A DNA stretch of 64,000 nucleotides from Corticium candelabrum (Eukaryota > Porifera > Homoscleromorpha > Homosclerophorida > Plakinidae). The translations under genes and the position numbers were made by a program. Below, piece by piece: positions 14,963 through 26,880 of this stretch (its first letter is position 1; each line of letters opens with the position of its first letter). The stretch spans positions 3,878,568 to 3,942,567 of the forward strand of contig NC_085100.1 of assembly GCF_963422355.1 (NCBI RefSeq), read 5' to 3'. The notes beneath the pieces were generated by a model that made no database searches, was not told the origin of the DNA, and was given only the letters and a program-made list of their open reading frames with translations.

Positions 14963-15066
14963 GAAACCTCTTGCAGAAGTAGAGCTACAAGCCACAAATA
15001 CTACTGATGGATTCTAGGAGTAACTAGCTCACTGGCCTGTTTATCGCACGGGCAGATTAGACTAGT
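14957..15066 (+). repeat. 110-bp direct repeat, left copy
   Basis: Runs from GTACGAAACCTCTTGCAGAA to CACGGGCAGATTAG. A copy about 85 to 90 per cent alike lies at 16378-16487, and the two flank the LTR fossil. Both contain a small hairpin, GCCYGTTTATSGCACGGGC. Both follow AT-rich DNA. Confidence 0.75.
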
Positions 15067-15369
15067 ACTGCAATGCGTGAACCTCCGTCGAGCGTCGCTT
15101 CAAATGAAAGCTACGAAGCACTATTCATTGGGAGTAGCTTCTATCCGGAGTGGAGCAAATTTGTCTTTCCCTCAACCAGTCTCGTGTACGTACGAAGAGT
15201 GTATCCAAACACCACGGCTGCCGACTGCTCCTTCCATCGACCGTAGACAGGACAGAAGCCGGTTCTAATTTTTCCAAAGCTATAGCTATAAATTCTGTAT
15301 GTCTTTGTGTACCGCTTTTACAATCTAAACTGTCTATATAAATGCATGTTGTATCAATTTACGCCAATA

Positions 15370-16369
15370 TGGGATTAAACACATACTGAGTTCAGCAAAT
15401 CACCCAAAATCTCAGGGCCAGCTTGAGCGTCAGAATCAGTTGGTGGATAATATTCCTTGTGTAATAGAGGAGAAGCCATATTCTTGGCCTAGAGCAGTCG
15501 CGGTAGTACAGTTTGCACATAATACCGCAGTGAATGCTACCACTGGATATACTCCTCATGAGTTATTGTTGGTCAGGCATCACGACGTCCAGAGACACTG
15601 TTAGCGAGACAGCTATCACTATCAGGAAGATTGTCAGACGAGGATTGGGAAAATGACGAGACACACAAAGAAATGGCTAGGAGGCGAGCGGTAAATACGA
15701 CTCAGAAAATGGATAAATATTTAGAAGTGTAAGAAGGAGGATTGCTCAGTGTCAAGAAAAACGGAAGGTACGAGCTATACAACGAGGTGTCCCATATGAA
15801 GTGAGACAAGTGGTACGAAGAGAGTTGTCACCAGCTAAAAGGAGATTAGGGAAACTTTCACCATACAAGAGTTCTAGATATGTGATAATCGAAAAACAAG
15901 GAGACACATATTGGTGTCGTGAAATTGAAGGGACAAACCCACGAACCATTCAAAGGCATTACAACGACTTAGAACTAGCTCAGGAAGGAACATTATCGTG
16001 GGAGAAGAACATCATGGATCAGAGGAGGACGGACAGTGAATTGGATACAGAAGATGACTTTGGTGGACCGGTATCACAAGACCAGAGAGAGCAGCCTGAA
16101 GAATATAGAAGACGGTATCCAATGAGACAAAGACGTTGTGTGAGACATCTCACACCAGACCCATACGCTAACAGATATGAAGAGATCGTATATCGGTACA
16201 CGGATGAGGATGACGAAGATTTTTAAATGGCACGGTGAACCTAATTTTGTAGGGGGAGGAGTGTCATAAGTAGTGTTGCGCATGCGTGTAGGATGTATAT
16301 ATAAGTTGGGTTTCCGAATACAGATTCAGTCTTGTGTTGTGTTACCGAAGCCTACGCTTAGTCATCACA
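15370..16369 (+). mobile_element. LTR retrotransposon fossil, 3' end (Ty3/Gypsy-like)
   Basis: A broken element, of which only the 3' portion remains. Recognisable parts in order are the end of an integrase core (HPKSQGQLERQNQLVDN, then FAHNTAVNATTGYTPHELLL), an integrase C-terminal region and acidic tail (15801-16226), a purine tract ending near 16261, and one short LTR of about 108 bp (16262-16369) starting TGTCATAAG and ending CATCACA. There is no matching upstream LTR, reverse transcriptase or gag region, so several breaks separate it from a whole element. Decay looks moderate. Family placement is from the integrase style only. Confidence 0.6.
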
Positions 16370-16377
16370 TTATTATA

Positions 16378-16487
16378 TATATGTACGCAACTTCTTGCAG
16401 AAGTAGAGCTACAAGCCACAAATACTACTGATGTATTTTATAAGTAACTAGCTCACTGGCCCGTTTATGGCACGGGCAGATTAGGCT
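16378..16487 (+). repeat. 110-bp direct repeat, right copy
   Basis: Second copy of the 14957-15066 unit. It directly follows the LTR of the fossil after a short TA run. Positions 16488-17320 beyond it show no recognised gene. Confidence 0.75.
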
Positions 16488-17363
16488 ATTAGTTGTTATT
16501 GTACGCATTTACAAAGCATTGTGACATAACAAAGGCATGTGGACAACAATGAATGACTTAGGAAAAACAAAACTGTATACGCTATGAGATGAAGCCCAAT
16601 TAATGTTTCTTTCTTTAAATTGAGTCTATCAGGGGCGCTCAGTCTCCTTGCTGAATGACAAACCTCACAAAGGTAGTTCTACAGCACTGTGTCGTTCTAC
16701 GTTGCACCCCCAAAAGGAAAACCGACTGAAGCTGGAAGCCGACGCCACCCTACCCATGTTCTTACCCATGACGAGTTAAGCCTGTACCCCAAATTTTAGC
16801 CTCTTGCGTGATCCGGTCTAGCTGGCTCTCAAACTTATACAGCTAGACAAATACCATCTATTTAGTAGTATAGTTGATCAGGCAGAAACAAGCAAAGTGA
16901 CGATGCATGCAGAATAGTGCCTGGCGTGCAGCAGGTGTAGGAAAGAAATACCCATGCACAGTTGTACTTTCGCACTCTAGTGTCACGGGTTGAGAATCTA
17001 GTATCGATTTACCCATCTTTAGAATAAAATCCTTAACATGCCGTCAGTATCTATATTACTAAGTATAGATATTACTACATATATATGGAACTCGATCTCT
17101 TTGCTCTGGACGTAGTTTGATGTTTAAGAGGAGCAAAATCAATTAGAGCTTGCTCATTTACCACAGTCTGATGAAACTGCTGGATAGCATTGTGACGTAA
17201 GAATGACATGTACACATCTATGCGTGTACGTTAATGCAATTTGTGGTCTAGCAAACGTGTGAGGTCGTTTGTGGAAAGAAAAGACACATTTCGGCATTTG
17301 TGTCTTTAGTGAGCATGTTCAGTGATACTTTTTCCAATTTTCTTGCACCAGAAACGCTCTTTT

Positions 17364-17960
17364 ATGTCACGGTTTGCCAATCAATTAAGCGGAAACTGGT
17401 CCATCAACAAAACGTCGTGCGTCTTTAACGTCTCGCACATCGACCCTATTGTCGACGACTTTAGTATTGCTTTTAAGGCTGTCGTCGGGCTCTTGCATGC
17501 TTTCAACACCATTTTGGGTGTCGTCGGAAACGTTTCGATCATTTTTGTCTTGTACAAGAACGGACGTCGTCGACTCGAGTATCCTTCCAACGTCTGCATG
17601 TTGAACGTCGTCGTCATCGATTTGTTCTACTTTTTTGTCTGCCATTCCATCATCATGTGGAATGTTTTCAGAGAAGGAACGTGAAGAACTGGCAATGTCA
17701 TGTGTCGCATTAACGGAGGCCTCAACTGCATGGTTACCTCACCGCCTGCTACAGCTTGCCTCTCATCAGTCTCGAGATACAGCTGAATCTCACCTATCCG
17801 ATTAAGCCAAGGTATTTGTCCGTCGGCAGAGTCAAATTTTCTCGCGTATTTCTGGACGTTCTCGTTCCTTTGCGCCATTCTACCCATTTTTGTAATCAAC
17901 GAGTACGTCGTCTACCGCAATCCGTTAGTGTGCGGTCCCAGTCTCAACTACAACACCTGG
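17364..17960 (+). pseudogene. Class A GPCR remnant, N-terminus to extracellular loop 2
   Basis: From an ATG at 17364 the frame gives an extracellular N-terminus with three N-glycosylation motifs (NWS, NKT, NVS). TM1 follows with the GNxxI signature (ILGVVGNVSIIFVLY), then TM2 with its Asp (CMLNVVVIDLFYFFVC), and a stop after REGT at 17684. Further receptor pieces continue in other frames. A TM3 start with its cysteine is at about 17695, the end of TM3 and loop 2 (NLTYPIKPRYLSVGRVKFS) at about 17775-17850, and TM4 with NPLVCGPSLNYNTW at about 17850-17955. At least two frame changes make this a pseudogene. It stops abruptly at the breakpoint of the duplicated block. The fragment at 1488-2041 is the complementary 3' half of a related receptor. 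Confidence 0.65.
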
Positions 17961-18707
17961 GCACAACAACTACATTCATGATTGCAGCCTCACACTGCAT
18001 CTGGGGCAAGGCTAAACATTAATACCGTCCACTACTAATAAAACGAATAGAAGAGTTAGATATAAATGCAGGTTATATTCAACAAACGATTCAGCTTAAT
18101 TAATTAAGTAATAAATTTATGCAATTGTAATTGTAATTAGTGACTCTAAACAGCTATATTATTATGCAGAGATTTGCTGATTTCATTTCGCAGATATGAG
18201 GCTGTCTAATGGTTTAGTACACAAATCTAGATTTGTAATACGAAATTTGAACATTCGTGGCTTCTATATTTATCGTGCGCCAAGGGCCACGGAGCTGGGG
18301 GACTAAGGGGGCACGGGCAGCCCCAACTTGGAGGGACTGGAACATAACCAATGTCAATCAATATTGATGTAATAAAATTGTTAGTATGACCTAGGAAGAG
18401 CAGTTATACGGTGATATGTGTTGACAGGTTAGAACGTCACGTGCTCTAATACCGCCTACGTCCTTTTGGTTTCAGCCCCTCCCCAACTGATCGTGAAAGT
18501 ATCTACGTTCCACCGCCCCTGTGCACGATATGTATTTTTGTCAAACTAACAGTGATTTGAATCCGAATTCTGCAATTATTTTAGTTAATGTTTGGCAGTA
18601 TTCTAATATTTGCAATTAGAGATATCGCAAGGAAATAACTGTGGATATGCGATTCTGCGCGCGTATGCGCTAAATGCGATTGGAAGGTCGAGGCAAGTCT
18701 CGACATC

Positions 18708-19754
18708 ATGAAGCTCGCAATCGCAGCCATTGTTTTCATCTGCGCGCTAGCTGGGACGCACTACGGTACTGCAAACCTTAGATCCTCAATTCTCCATCGG
18801 TCTACTAGTGACAACTCCAGTTGCGCGGCTATGGGACTCTTCAATCCATTATGTAGCACACCGAACGAAACATCAAACTGCCTCAACATTTGTGGTAAAA
18901 CTAACATTGCAGATAATTGCTAGTTTTAGACAAACGGGCACAAGATTGTTGACGGCAGTGGCGACGGAACTGGGGGGGCCGTGGGGGCACGTGCCCCCAC
19001 AAAATGCTCTCCGTTATCTTAGGGTTAGGGTAACCCTAACCCTAACCCTAACCCTAAGGCATAGAGTTAGCAGTGTTCTTGGATTTCTATGGCCTGACAA
19101 ACCGTTGTGCCCCCCCACTCAGCAGAGGCTTCCTTCGCCTATGGTTGACGGCAATGACGCAACTTTCTTCTTAGGCGGAAATGAAACTGCAATCAAAACC
19201 GTTGAATTCTGTGTCAACAAACCAGGAGGGATATTCAAAATCGGAGACACATTACAGTGCGTGGCTTCTGTACAAGTAGGTATGGTGAGATATACTATAA
19301 ATGTGCTAATTTTGTGCTAAGTTAACCTGAATTAAGACGCTTAGTCGGATATACAGTAGGGACACTAGCGGTTTGGTGTTTAGATCATCCGCCGATCGGA
19401 AATCTGTACTATGATGTTCAAGCCACGTTTACAGGGGGAAGGAGTGCAAACTTTGGAGGTGGACTATGTAGTTCTAGTCCTGATTCTTGCCGCACAAGTA
19501 AGACAATTACAGACTACCTAATACTGACTTAATTGGTCTTACATTTCTGTAGCAAACTTAAAGTTCAATATATCTCAACTAATTCCAGACACGTGGTCTT
19601 CTTATATAGTGAGATAAAAGTGGTTGGTTATTGCTGCTGTGTCGTAATGGTAACTCGTGATGTGCTACAGGGTCTCGTTCAGGGCCATCTTGATATAAGA
19701 GATGGTTTTGGACTTATCTTGTGTCTCAATGGATCTGGTACTCTCGAGAAATAA
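18708..19754 (+). CDS. Secreted ML-like protein, duplicate 2
   Basis: Five exons: 18708-18894, 19175-19279, 19384-19497, 19553-19608 and 19671-19754. Lengths are 187, 105, 114, 56 and 84, exactly as in duplicate 1. The signal peptide is MKLAIAAIVFICALAG, and the ML-like ending is DGFGLILCLNGSGTLEK. Differences from duplicate 1 include GLVQGHLDI for GRAQARLVL in the last exon and SANFGGGLC for the corresponding KVSWGDGIC, so the presumed ligand pocket has changed while all splice sites and frames are kept. That pattern suggests both copies are still under selection (inference). Intron 1 contains a 183-bp insertion with target duplication. Function beyond the fold is unknown. Confidence 0.65.
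18961..19143. mobile_element. 183-bp insertion with telomere-like inverted core
   Basis: Flanked by GTTGACGGCAGTG (18948-18960) and GTTGACGGCAATG (19144-19156), while duplicate 1 has this sequence once. The insert has C/G-rich ends (GGGGGCACGTGCCCCC near the left, TGTGCCCCCCC near the right). The centre contains TTAGGGTTAGGG followed by CCCTAACCCTAACCCTAACC, telomere-type repeats facing each other. It is too small to encode anything. Confidence 0.8.
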
Positions 19755-20297
19755 ATTACGTGAAGGCGGTGTGATGAACATTGTTACGGGTGACTGTCTA
19801 GATAGCGTATACACTAGAACAGCGTGAACTGAAGCTTTACTTCAACATTAGTAAAGTAGTTTAGAATTTGCTGATATGTTTGTATACAATAGTTAGGCTT
19901 TGTATTATTGTTTCTATACCATTGGACCAGATCTTTAGGATAGTCAACTATGATAGTATCTGAAACAAAGTCTGGGTTTTATTTGTTGTTGCTGTTGTTA
20001 TTGTTATTGTTATTGCTGTTTGTTTAAATGTAATATAGTCGCGGTGTTTTAGTTATTACTTGTGTTGTGCTTGTTTTGTTATTATTGTTGTTGTTATTGT
20101 TGTAGTCTGTTTTAGATGTAATAGTAGTGGTGTTTTAGTTAATTGTGTTGTGCTTATTTGTTTTTGTTGTGGTGGTGGTGATTGTTGTTGTGGTTGTTGT
20201 TGTTGTTCTGGTGGCCCGGTTGTGGTGATGGTGGTGTTGGTGTTGGTATTGGTCGTACTGATAGTCGTCATTGTAATTATAAGTCTGGTTTATACAG

Positions 20298-20839
20298 TAA
20301 GCACTTGAAGCAATTAATACTTGCCTCAAAATTGCTTAGATCTTTATGGTTATCTATAGACACACGATATGACTTGACTGCTATGTTTCAGGGTGATCTT
20401 AGTAATGCAGATTCTGAGAACACGCACTATGCAAAAATAAGTTCTGTCAATCTTACTGGCTGCATACAACGCAGTGAGTTGTGAATTTATTAGTTTTATC
20501 AGGTGGTGGGACTAAGGAGAATGGACTAAGGAAGATGCTGATTGGAGATATGAAAACACGTTTCAACGACCAAGACTTTTGTAATTGCTTGAATGCTTGT
20601 GAAAATATGGAAGAGCTGTACAAACAGGTGGTTTACCTTTTAACAACTTGTGGAGAGGTTAACGCCTCTGGACTTGTTGTAAGGCTTTGCTAAAGTTTGG
20701 TTTCGATTTAATTTACTATACTAAACAGCCATATTTTTAGTTCATCTTATAAATTTACATTTTATCTATTATTTCTATTTTTATTTAGCTGTTGCAGATA
20801 ACATATGCTTGTACTTTTAAAGATATTGACAACATCTAA
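20298..20839 (+). CDS. Unrecognised gene, 3' end (three exons)
   Basis: Exons 20298-20473, 20503-20678 and 20789-20839 have fully consistent phases and end in TAA. The protein piece is helical and polar. It begins KHLKQLILASKLLRSLW, continues through RYDLTAMFQGDL, NCLNACENMEELYKQ and VVYLLTTCGEVNASGLV, and ends CTFKDIDNI. I do not recognise the family. The first intron is only 29 nt (GTGAGT to ATCAG). Upstream exons would lie in or beyond the duplicated block, where a GTT-rich tract stands, so the gene may be truncated. A single long exon with a sequencing gap is a less likely alternative. Confidence 0.45.
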
Positions 20840-20949
20840 TTAGACTGTGAATACTGAAAGATTTAGATACACGTACAGCATTCTTCAAGGAAACAAAGGG
20901 AGAAGTATGCAGGGCGCCAATGAGTCAAAATTAATTCTGCGTGTGATTC

Positions 20950-21186
20950 TCTATTCCTAGTTCAGCGGCGTGTCTAGCCGGGGGCGCGAGAGGCTCGCGC
21001 CACCCCCTCAAATATTATCGACCTTGACTTTCTGTTCAAGAGGTCATCTTTCTCCTCAGAATGCGAGTACCGATTTGCCGTCTATACACGCCAATTTTCC
21101 TGCCCGGGCGAATTTTTTTTGGGCCGCGGTTTGGACTTAGCCTCTAGAGCGAACAGTGGGCTGGTAGTACGAGGCTAGCGGCGCGG
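20950..21186. mobile_element. GC-rich insertion, possible non-autonomous element
   Basis: Begins GGCGTGTCTAGCCGGGGGCG followed by a GAGGCTCGCGCC hairpin, and closes with GTACGAGGCTAGCGGCG. The composition is unlike its AT-rich surroundings. The closing motif resembles the TACGAGGCTA end of the large transposon, but clear inverted repeats and target duplicates were not found. Confidence 0.3.
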
Positions 21187-21189
21187 CTC

Positions 21190-22612
<1,423 letters not shown>

Positions 22613-22885
22613 CTAAAACATACAACAAGCTGTAGTCAACAAACCAATACATTACAAGATAAATATAGGTAGGACAACTATTACCTATGTCAGCTACCAT
22701 GCACATATGCACATACATGATATCTGTAGCCTCATCCAACTGAGACCTATCTTTTGTTAGCTGTATATTCCCTTATTTACCCTCAAACCATCAGCACACT
22801 TTAAAGAAAAAATTGTACTAGACTATTTGTAGCTTACATATTTATATGCATACAAGTACACTGTACCAACTGTACCAACTGTACC

Positions 22886-22888
<3 letters not shown>

Positions 22889-22969
<81 letters not shown>
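22889..22969. repeat. (CA)n microsatellite
   Basis: About 40 CA units, preceded by three copies of TGTACCAAC. Confidence 0.95.
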
Positions 22970-22973
<4 letters not shown>

Positions 22974-23351
22974 ATAGACAAAATCGACAAATGGATGTGC
23001 CCTTCTATTAAAGATAGCAGCCTTTTTTTCTATTTCTAGGTGGGCCTCCTTCCCTAATCAAAGTTTCAGGCCGTGCTGATGAATCCTATGATGCTTGGCC
23101 AGAGCTTCCAAGTGCACTAACTTTGGCACAGCCTTGGGACTGGACCTCAAGCCCACACGTACCCGTGCTGCATGATGTTACTGCCAAGCCAGCGGTCTTG
23201 TCCATCCCTAGTCAAAGACCAGGTACTCATTTATACTCCTGAGTCGAGAGAAGCAATTGTGTGTTAGTTTCTTGCTTAAGAAAATCATGCCATAGCTCGC
23301 CATTACTGTAACTGTACCAATTCATTTGGTTGTATAATGTATACATGTATG

Positions 23352-23383
<32 letters not shown>

Positions 23384-23384
<1 letters not shown>

Positions 23385-23758
23385 GGCTCAATTGGTTAGA
23401 GTGTGCAGTTGAAGATTGGCAACATCCGGGACCTTTGGGTCAGAGTTTGAGTGCGGGAGGGCCACATACATAAGTTCCCTTGGGCAAGGAACTAACATAC
23501 AATTGCCTCTCTCTCTCTCTCTCTCTCTCTCCCTCTCCCTCTCCCTCTCCCTCTCCCTCTCCCTCTCCCTCTCCCTCTCCCTCTCCCTCTCCCTCTCCCT
23601 CTCCGGAGTGTCAGGTTCTGTCCGAGAAGCAAAGAAGTAGTGACATACAGACAGTGACAGTGTTTCGATTGTATACTAGTATCGTAGAAAGTATCGTAGC
23701 AAGTACTTAGTAGAGTCTGCAGTAACCTGGTCCCTAAGGGTCCTTGTAACAAAAAAAT
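23384..23758 (+). mobile_element. tRNA-headed SINE copy 2
   Basis: Same head (TGGCTCAATTGGTTAGAGTG) and tail (GGTCCTTGTAAC then an A-run and ATGT units) as copy 1. The middle is expanded by a (CT)n and (CTCCCT)n tract at 23505-23604. Confidence 0.75.
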
Positions 23759-23771
23759 GTATGTATGTATG

Positions 23772-24034
23772 TGGCTCAATTGGTTAGAGTGTGCAGTTAA
23801 AGATTGGCAACATCAGGGACCTTCGGGTTAGAGTTTGAGTGTGGGAGGGCCACATACATAAATTCCCTTGGGCAAGGAACTAACATACAATTGCCTCACT
23901 CTCCAGAGTGTCAGTTCTGTCCAGCAAGTGTGAAGTGTGAAATATAAAGTGTGAACTGCAGCGAGTGGGACGTACCTGGTGACATGATGGAGTGACTGCA
24001 GCAGCAACGGCAAGCGGCAGCAGCAGTGGCGGCA

Positions 24035-24073
<39 letters not shown>

Positions 24074-24193
24074 GCACTCCCAGGCAGCAAAGATGAAGAA
24101 CATAATGACATATAGTAACTAAGTTTAGATTGTATTTGCAGTATCAAACCTGGACCTTAAGGACTCTTGTATGTACGTATGTACAAAAAATGT
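23772..24193 (+). mobile_element. tRNA-headed SINE copy 3
   Basis: Joined directly to copy 2 through a short ATGT run. It contains a (GGC)n tract (24030-24070) in its central region and ends ACTCTTGTATGTACG with an A-run. Confidence 0.75.
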
Positions 24194-24196
24194 ATG

Positions 24197-24420
24197 TGGC
24201 TCAATTGGTTAGAGTGTGCAGCTGGAGATTGAAAGCATCCGGGATGTTTGGGTCAGAAGTTCAAGTGCAGGAGAGCCACATACATAAGTTCCCTTGGCCA
24301 AGGAACTAACGTACAATTGCCTCTGTCCGGATTAGTTCTGTCCAAGCAGTATCTAACCTGGGTCCTAAGGACTCTTGTAACAAAACAAAAAATGTATGTA
24401 TGTATGTATGTATGTATGTA
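24197..24420 (+). mobile_element. tRNA-headed SINE copy 4
   Basis: The third copy in a head-to-tail series, shorter in the centre. It ends GGTCCTAAGGACTCTTGTAAC, then AAAAAATG and ATGT units. Confidence 0.75.
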
Positions 24421-24889
24421 CATATTAATACCTAATAACTGGTATGCTTGCAATTTATTATACTGTCAAATTATTAAAAGGAAGCATAAAAAATAAACAC
24501 CTTTATGAATACATTATCTTGAAACATGAGTACTATAATTGGTAATTTGTACAGATCCCATGTCATAAGTTAAATTAAAGACTGCCAAAAGTTGTCATAT
24601 GTATTGAATTAATAAATATCATCTTCATGTTCATCTTATTACCAAAAATTGAGTTGTATGTAGTCCGTACTTCAAGTAGATATGTGCGAGCAACACAGAT
24701 TACTGCTAATTGAAATTATTTACTTAATAATCATCCGTCGAGGACACTAATTAGAACTGACTAAATTACACCCTACCTAAACCACTGTTTGTGTTAGCAA
24801 TTCTAAATCATGCAAGTCTGTAACTGGATCCGCTATCAGCAGCAACGTCTTGAGTGAACTACAACGTGTTGATTTGGATTCAAAACGAT

Positions 24890-26275
24890 GACACGCCCAG
24901 ACGTACGACTGTGCAGGATCAATGAGTGATCATCTAAATGGATGCCAAGCTAAATTCAGAGAAGTTGTTCCTGAGGCATGATACTTTCATTGCGCAAGTC
25001 ATCAGTTAAATTTCGCTCTTACTAAGGCTTGTGCGGTTAAATCTGTTCAATGTATGCTATGCGATTTGCAAGCTCTTGGGGTATTTGTCAAATACTCCTT
25101 TAAGAGACAGCGCTGCCTAGAAACTTTCACTGCCGTGCTTAACCTAGACCGAAAGCAGAACGGGAAATCGGAGATATGTAGCCTGAAGTTAAAGTTGTTG
25201 TCTGCAACACGTTGGGTTGAGCGTCATACCGCCATTTCTGATTTTATCAAGATATACGAGGCCATCATTTACCGCCTTGAGGTAATCTGCGGCCAAAGTA
25301 CAGTTTCATCCATTGATCAGCAGTCAGGAGCTGGCATGGCCCACCCAGAAGAAATCAATACGTTTGACGCTAAGTCCGTGACGGAGGCAAATGGTCTGCT
25401 ACGAGCCCTGTCATCGGACAAGTTCATCGTCGCTCTTATTGCAATGCGTTCGTTTCTGGCTTCTTGAAGGGTCTCAGTGTTCTTCTACAAGGGTCTCACT
25501 TGGATATCCTCGAGGTCTATTCAGAAATTTCCAACACTGTTCAGCTCTTCCAAGAGCACAGGGAAAAGGCTGTGGACACATTTCGCAACATATACGATTC
25601 CATCTGCTTGATGACTAGTCTGTTTGGAAAAGGCATGCCAGAAATTCCTCGTTTGGCGGCACGTCAAACTCTTCGAAGCAACCTCCCTGTATCAAGTCCC
25701 GATTCATGTTGGCGGGCATCTGTATTCATACCCTCTAAAGATTCTTTGATTTCAGAGTTGTGTAGTCGGTTCACTAGTCTCACTCAAAAAGCCGTTCAAG
25801 CCCTTCTCCTTCTCCCGGCCAACATGAGAAATTTAAAGAGAAGAACATCATCAACATCTTTAGTGCTTATGATTCAGACCTACCTGATGCTTCATTCTAC
25901 TCAGCTAAGATCAACCGATGGCGCAAGAAGTGGGACAATGCGTCCCAGATATCTGAGACTCTCCTAGTTACTTTGAAGGAGACAATGGAGGCGACAAATT
26001 CCTTGCTGTATCCAAATATAGCGCGAATTCTACACCTTCTTGTCATCATTCCTGTAGCATCAGCTAATGTCAAACGCGCTAACTCAGCACTCAAGTTAAT
26101 CAAAACGAGTCTACGAAGCACAATGTCACAGGCCCGACTGAGTCAATGCTCCGGTTTTGTTGTTATGCCACCAGTCTGTTCCTTTAAACATTGATGCAGT
26201 TGCCAATCGTTTCGCGCAAGCAGACCCTAGACGTATGTTGCTTCTGAATTCAGTTCAGGATGAATCTGTTGCTCT
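24890..26275 (+). pseudogene. hAT-family transposase, decayed
   Basis: A hAT transposase reads in pieces. The start of the catalytic region is at about 24920-25040 (YFHCASHQLNFALTKAC), followed by a long frame at 25054-25467 with LKLLSATRWVERHTAI, a hallmark of this family. The middle is at 25464-25967 (VDTFRNIYDSICLM). The C-terminal dimerisation region is at about 25975-26190 (LLVIIPVASANVKRANSALKLIKTSLRSTM). These transposases move DNA by cut and paste. The frame changes several times, for example near 25465 and near 25830, so the copy is dead. The style is close to the DUF4371/52-kDa-repressor-like branch of hAT genes. CCTGGAACCGCTGCTG near 26570 may be part of one terminal repeat. No clear matching start was found. 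Confidence 0.75.
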
Positions 26276-26589
26276 TTAACACTTCTAATCTCTTAGCTGA
26301 GTAAAGTATATCTAGTTACTCAAATGCTATCTCTTCTTGATGTCGGTATTTCTTCTAGTCATTTTAAATGGTGAATTACTTGTTTGGCTTCTCTGGTAAG
26401 CAAAAGTTCTCTTGATCTATATACCTTCAACGAATTGTGCATGTTCTAGTCTCATATTTGGGTCATAGTGCTGGGATAGTGTATATTCATATTGATTATC
26501 CTGTCTTAGATCAATGCATTTTTACAATAAATATACTGTATTATACACTGCGTCCCCACCTCAGAAAAATCCTGGAACCGCTGCTGCAG

Positions 26590-26830
26590 CTTGTTTGTTT
26601 TAGTTATTAATTGTGTTGTGCGTATTTGTTATTATTGTTGCTGCTGCTGTTTGTTTTAGATGTGATAGTAGTGCTGTTGTAGTAAATTGTGTTAGTGCTT
26701 GTTTTGTTATTGTTTTTGTTGTGGTAGTGGTGGTGATTGTTGTTGTTCGTGTGGTCGTGATTGTTGTTGTTGTGGCGTTGATGTTGGTGTTGGTGTTGGT
26801 CGTGGTGGTGGACCAAGTGGGTGACTATCC
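26590..26830 (+). repeat. GTT/GGT-rich simple sequence, related to 20050-20270
   Basis: Shares the phrase TTTTAGTTATTAATTGTGTT, then GTGTTGTGC, and TGTTTTAGATGTRATAGTAG with both duplicated blocks, followed by GTTGTTGTGG units. It looks like a third, partial copy of the end of that block. Confidence 0.6.
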
Positions 26831-26880
26831 GCGAAATGACGATGGTGGAGAGAGACTGAGTCGAGTCTAATAAATTGCAG

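Larger units (their letters stand above)
17965..20290 (+). repeat. Segmental duplication, copy 2
   Basis: Matches 2708-4447 and 14679-14910, with about 90 per cent identity judged by eye. It lacks the 10.2-kb transposon and has a 183-bp insertion of its own. The end passes into GTT-rich simple sequence. A further related simple-sequence stretch is at 26590-26830. Confidence 0.8.

Noticed and set aside
14957-15010. Possible hammerhead ribozyme (CTGATG and GAAAC words)
   Set aside because: The words are in the wrong arrangement for pairing stems, and GAAAC is not kept in the second copy at 16378.
23828-24147. Poly-Arg, poly-Pro or poly-Ala proteins
   Set aside because: Frames of the GGC triplet tract inside a SINE.
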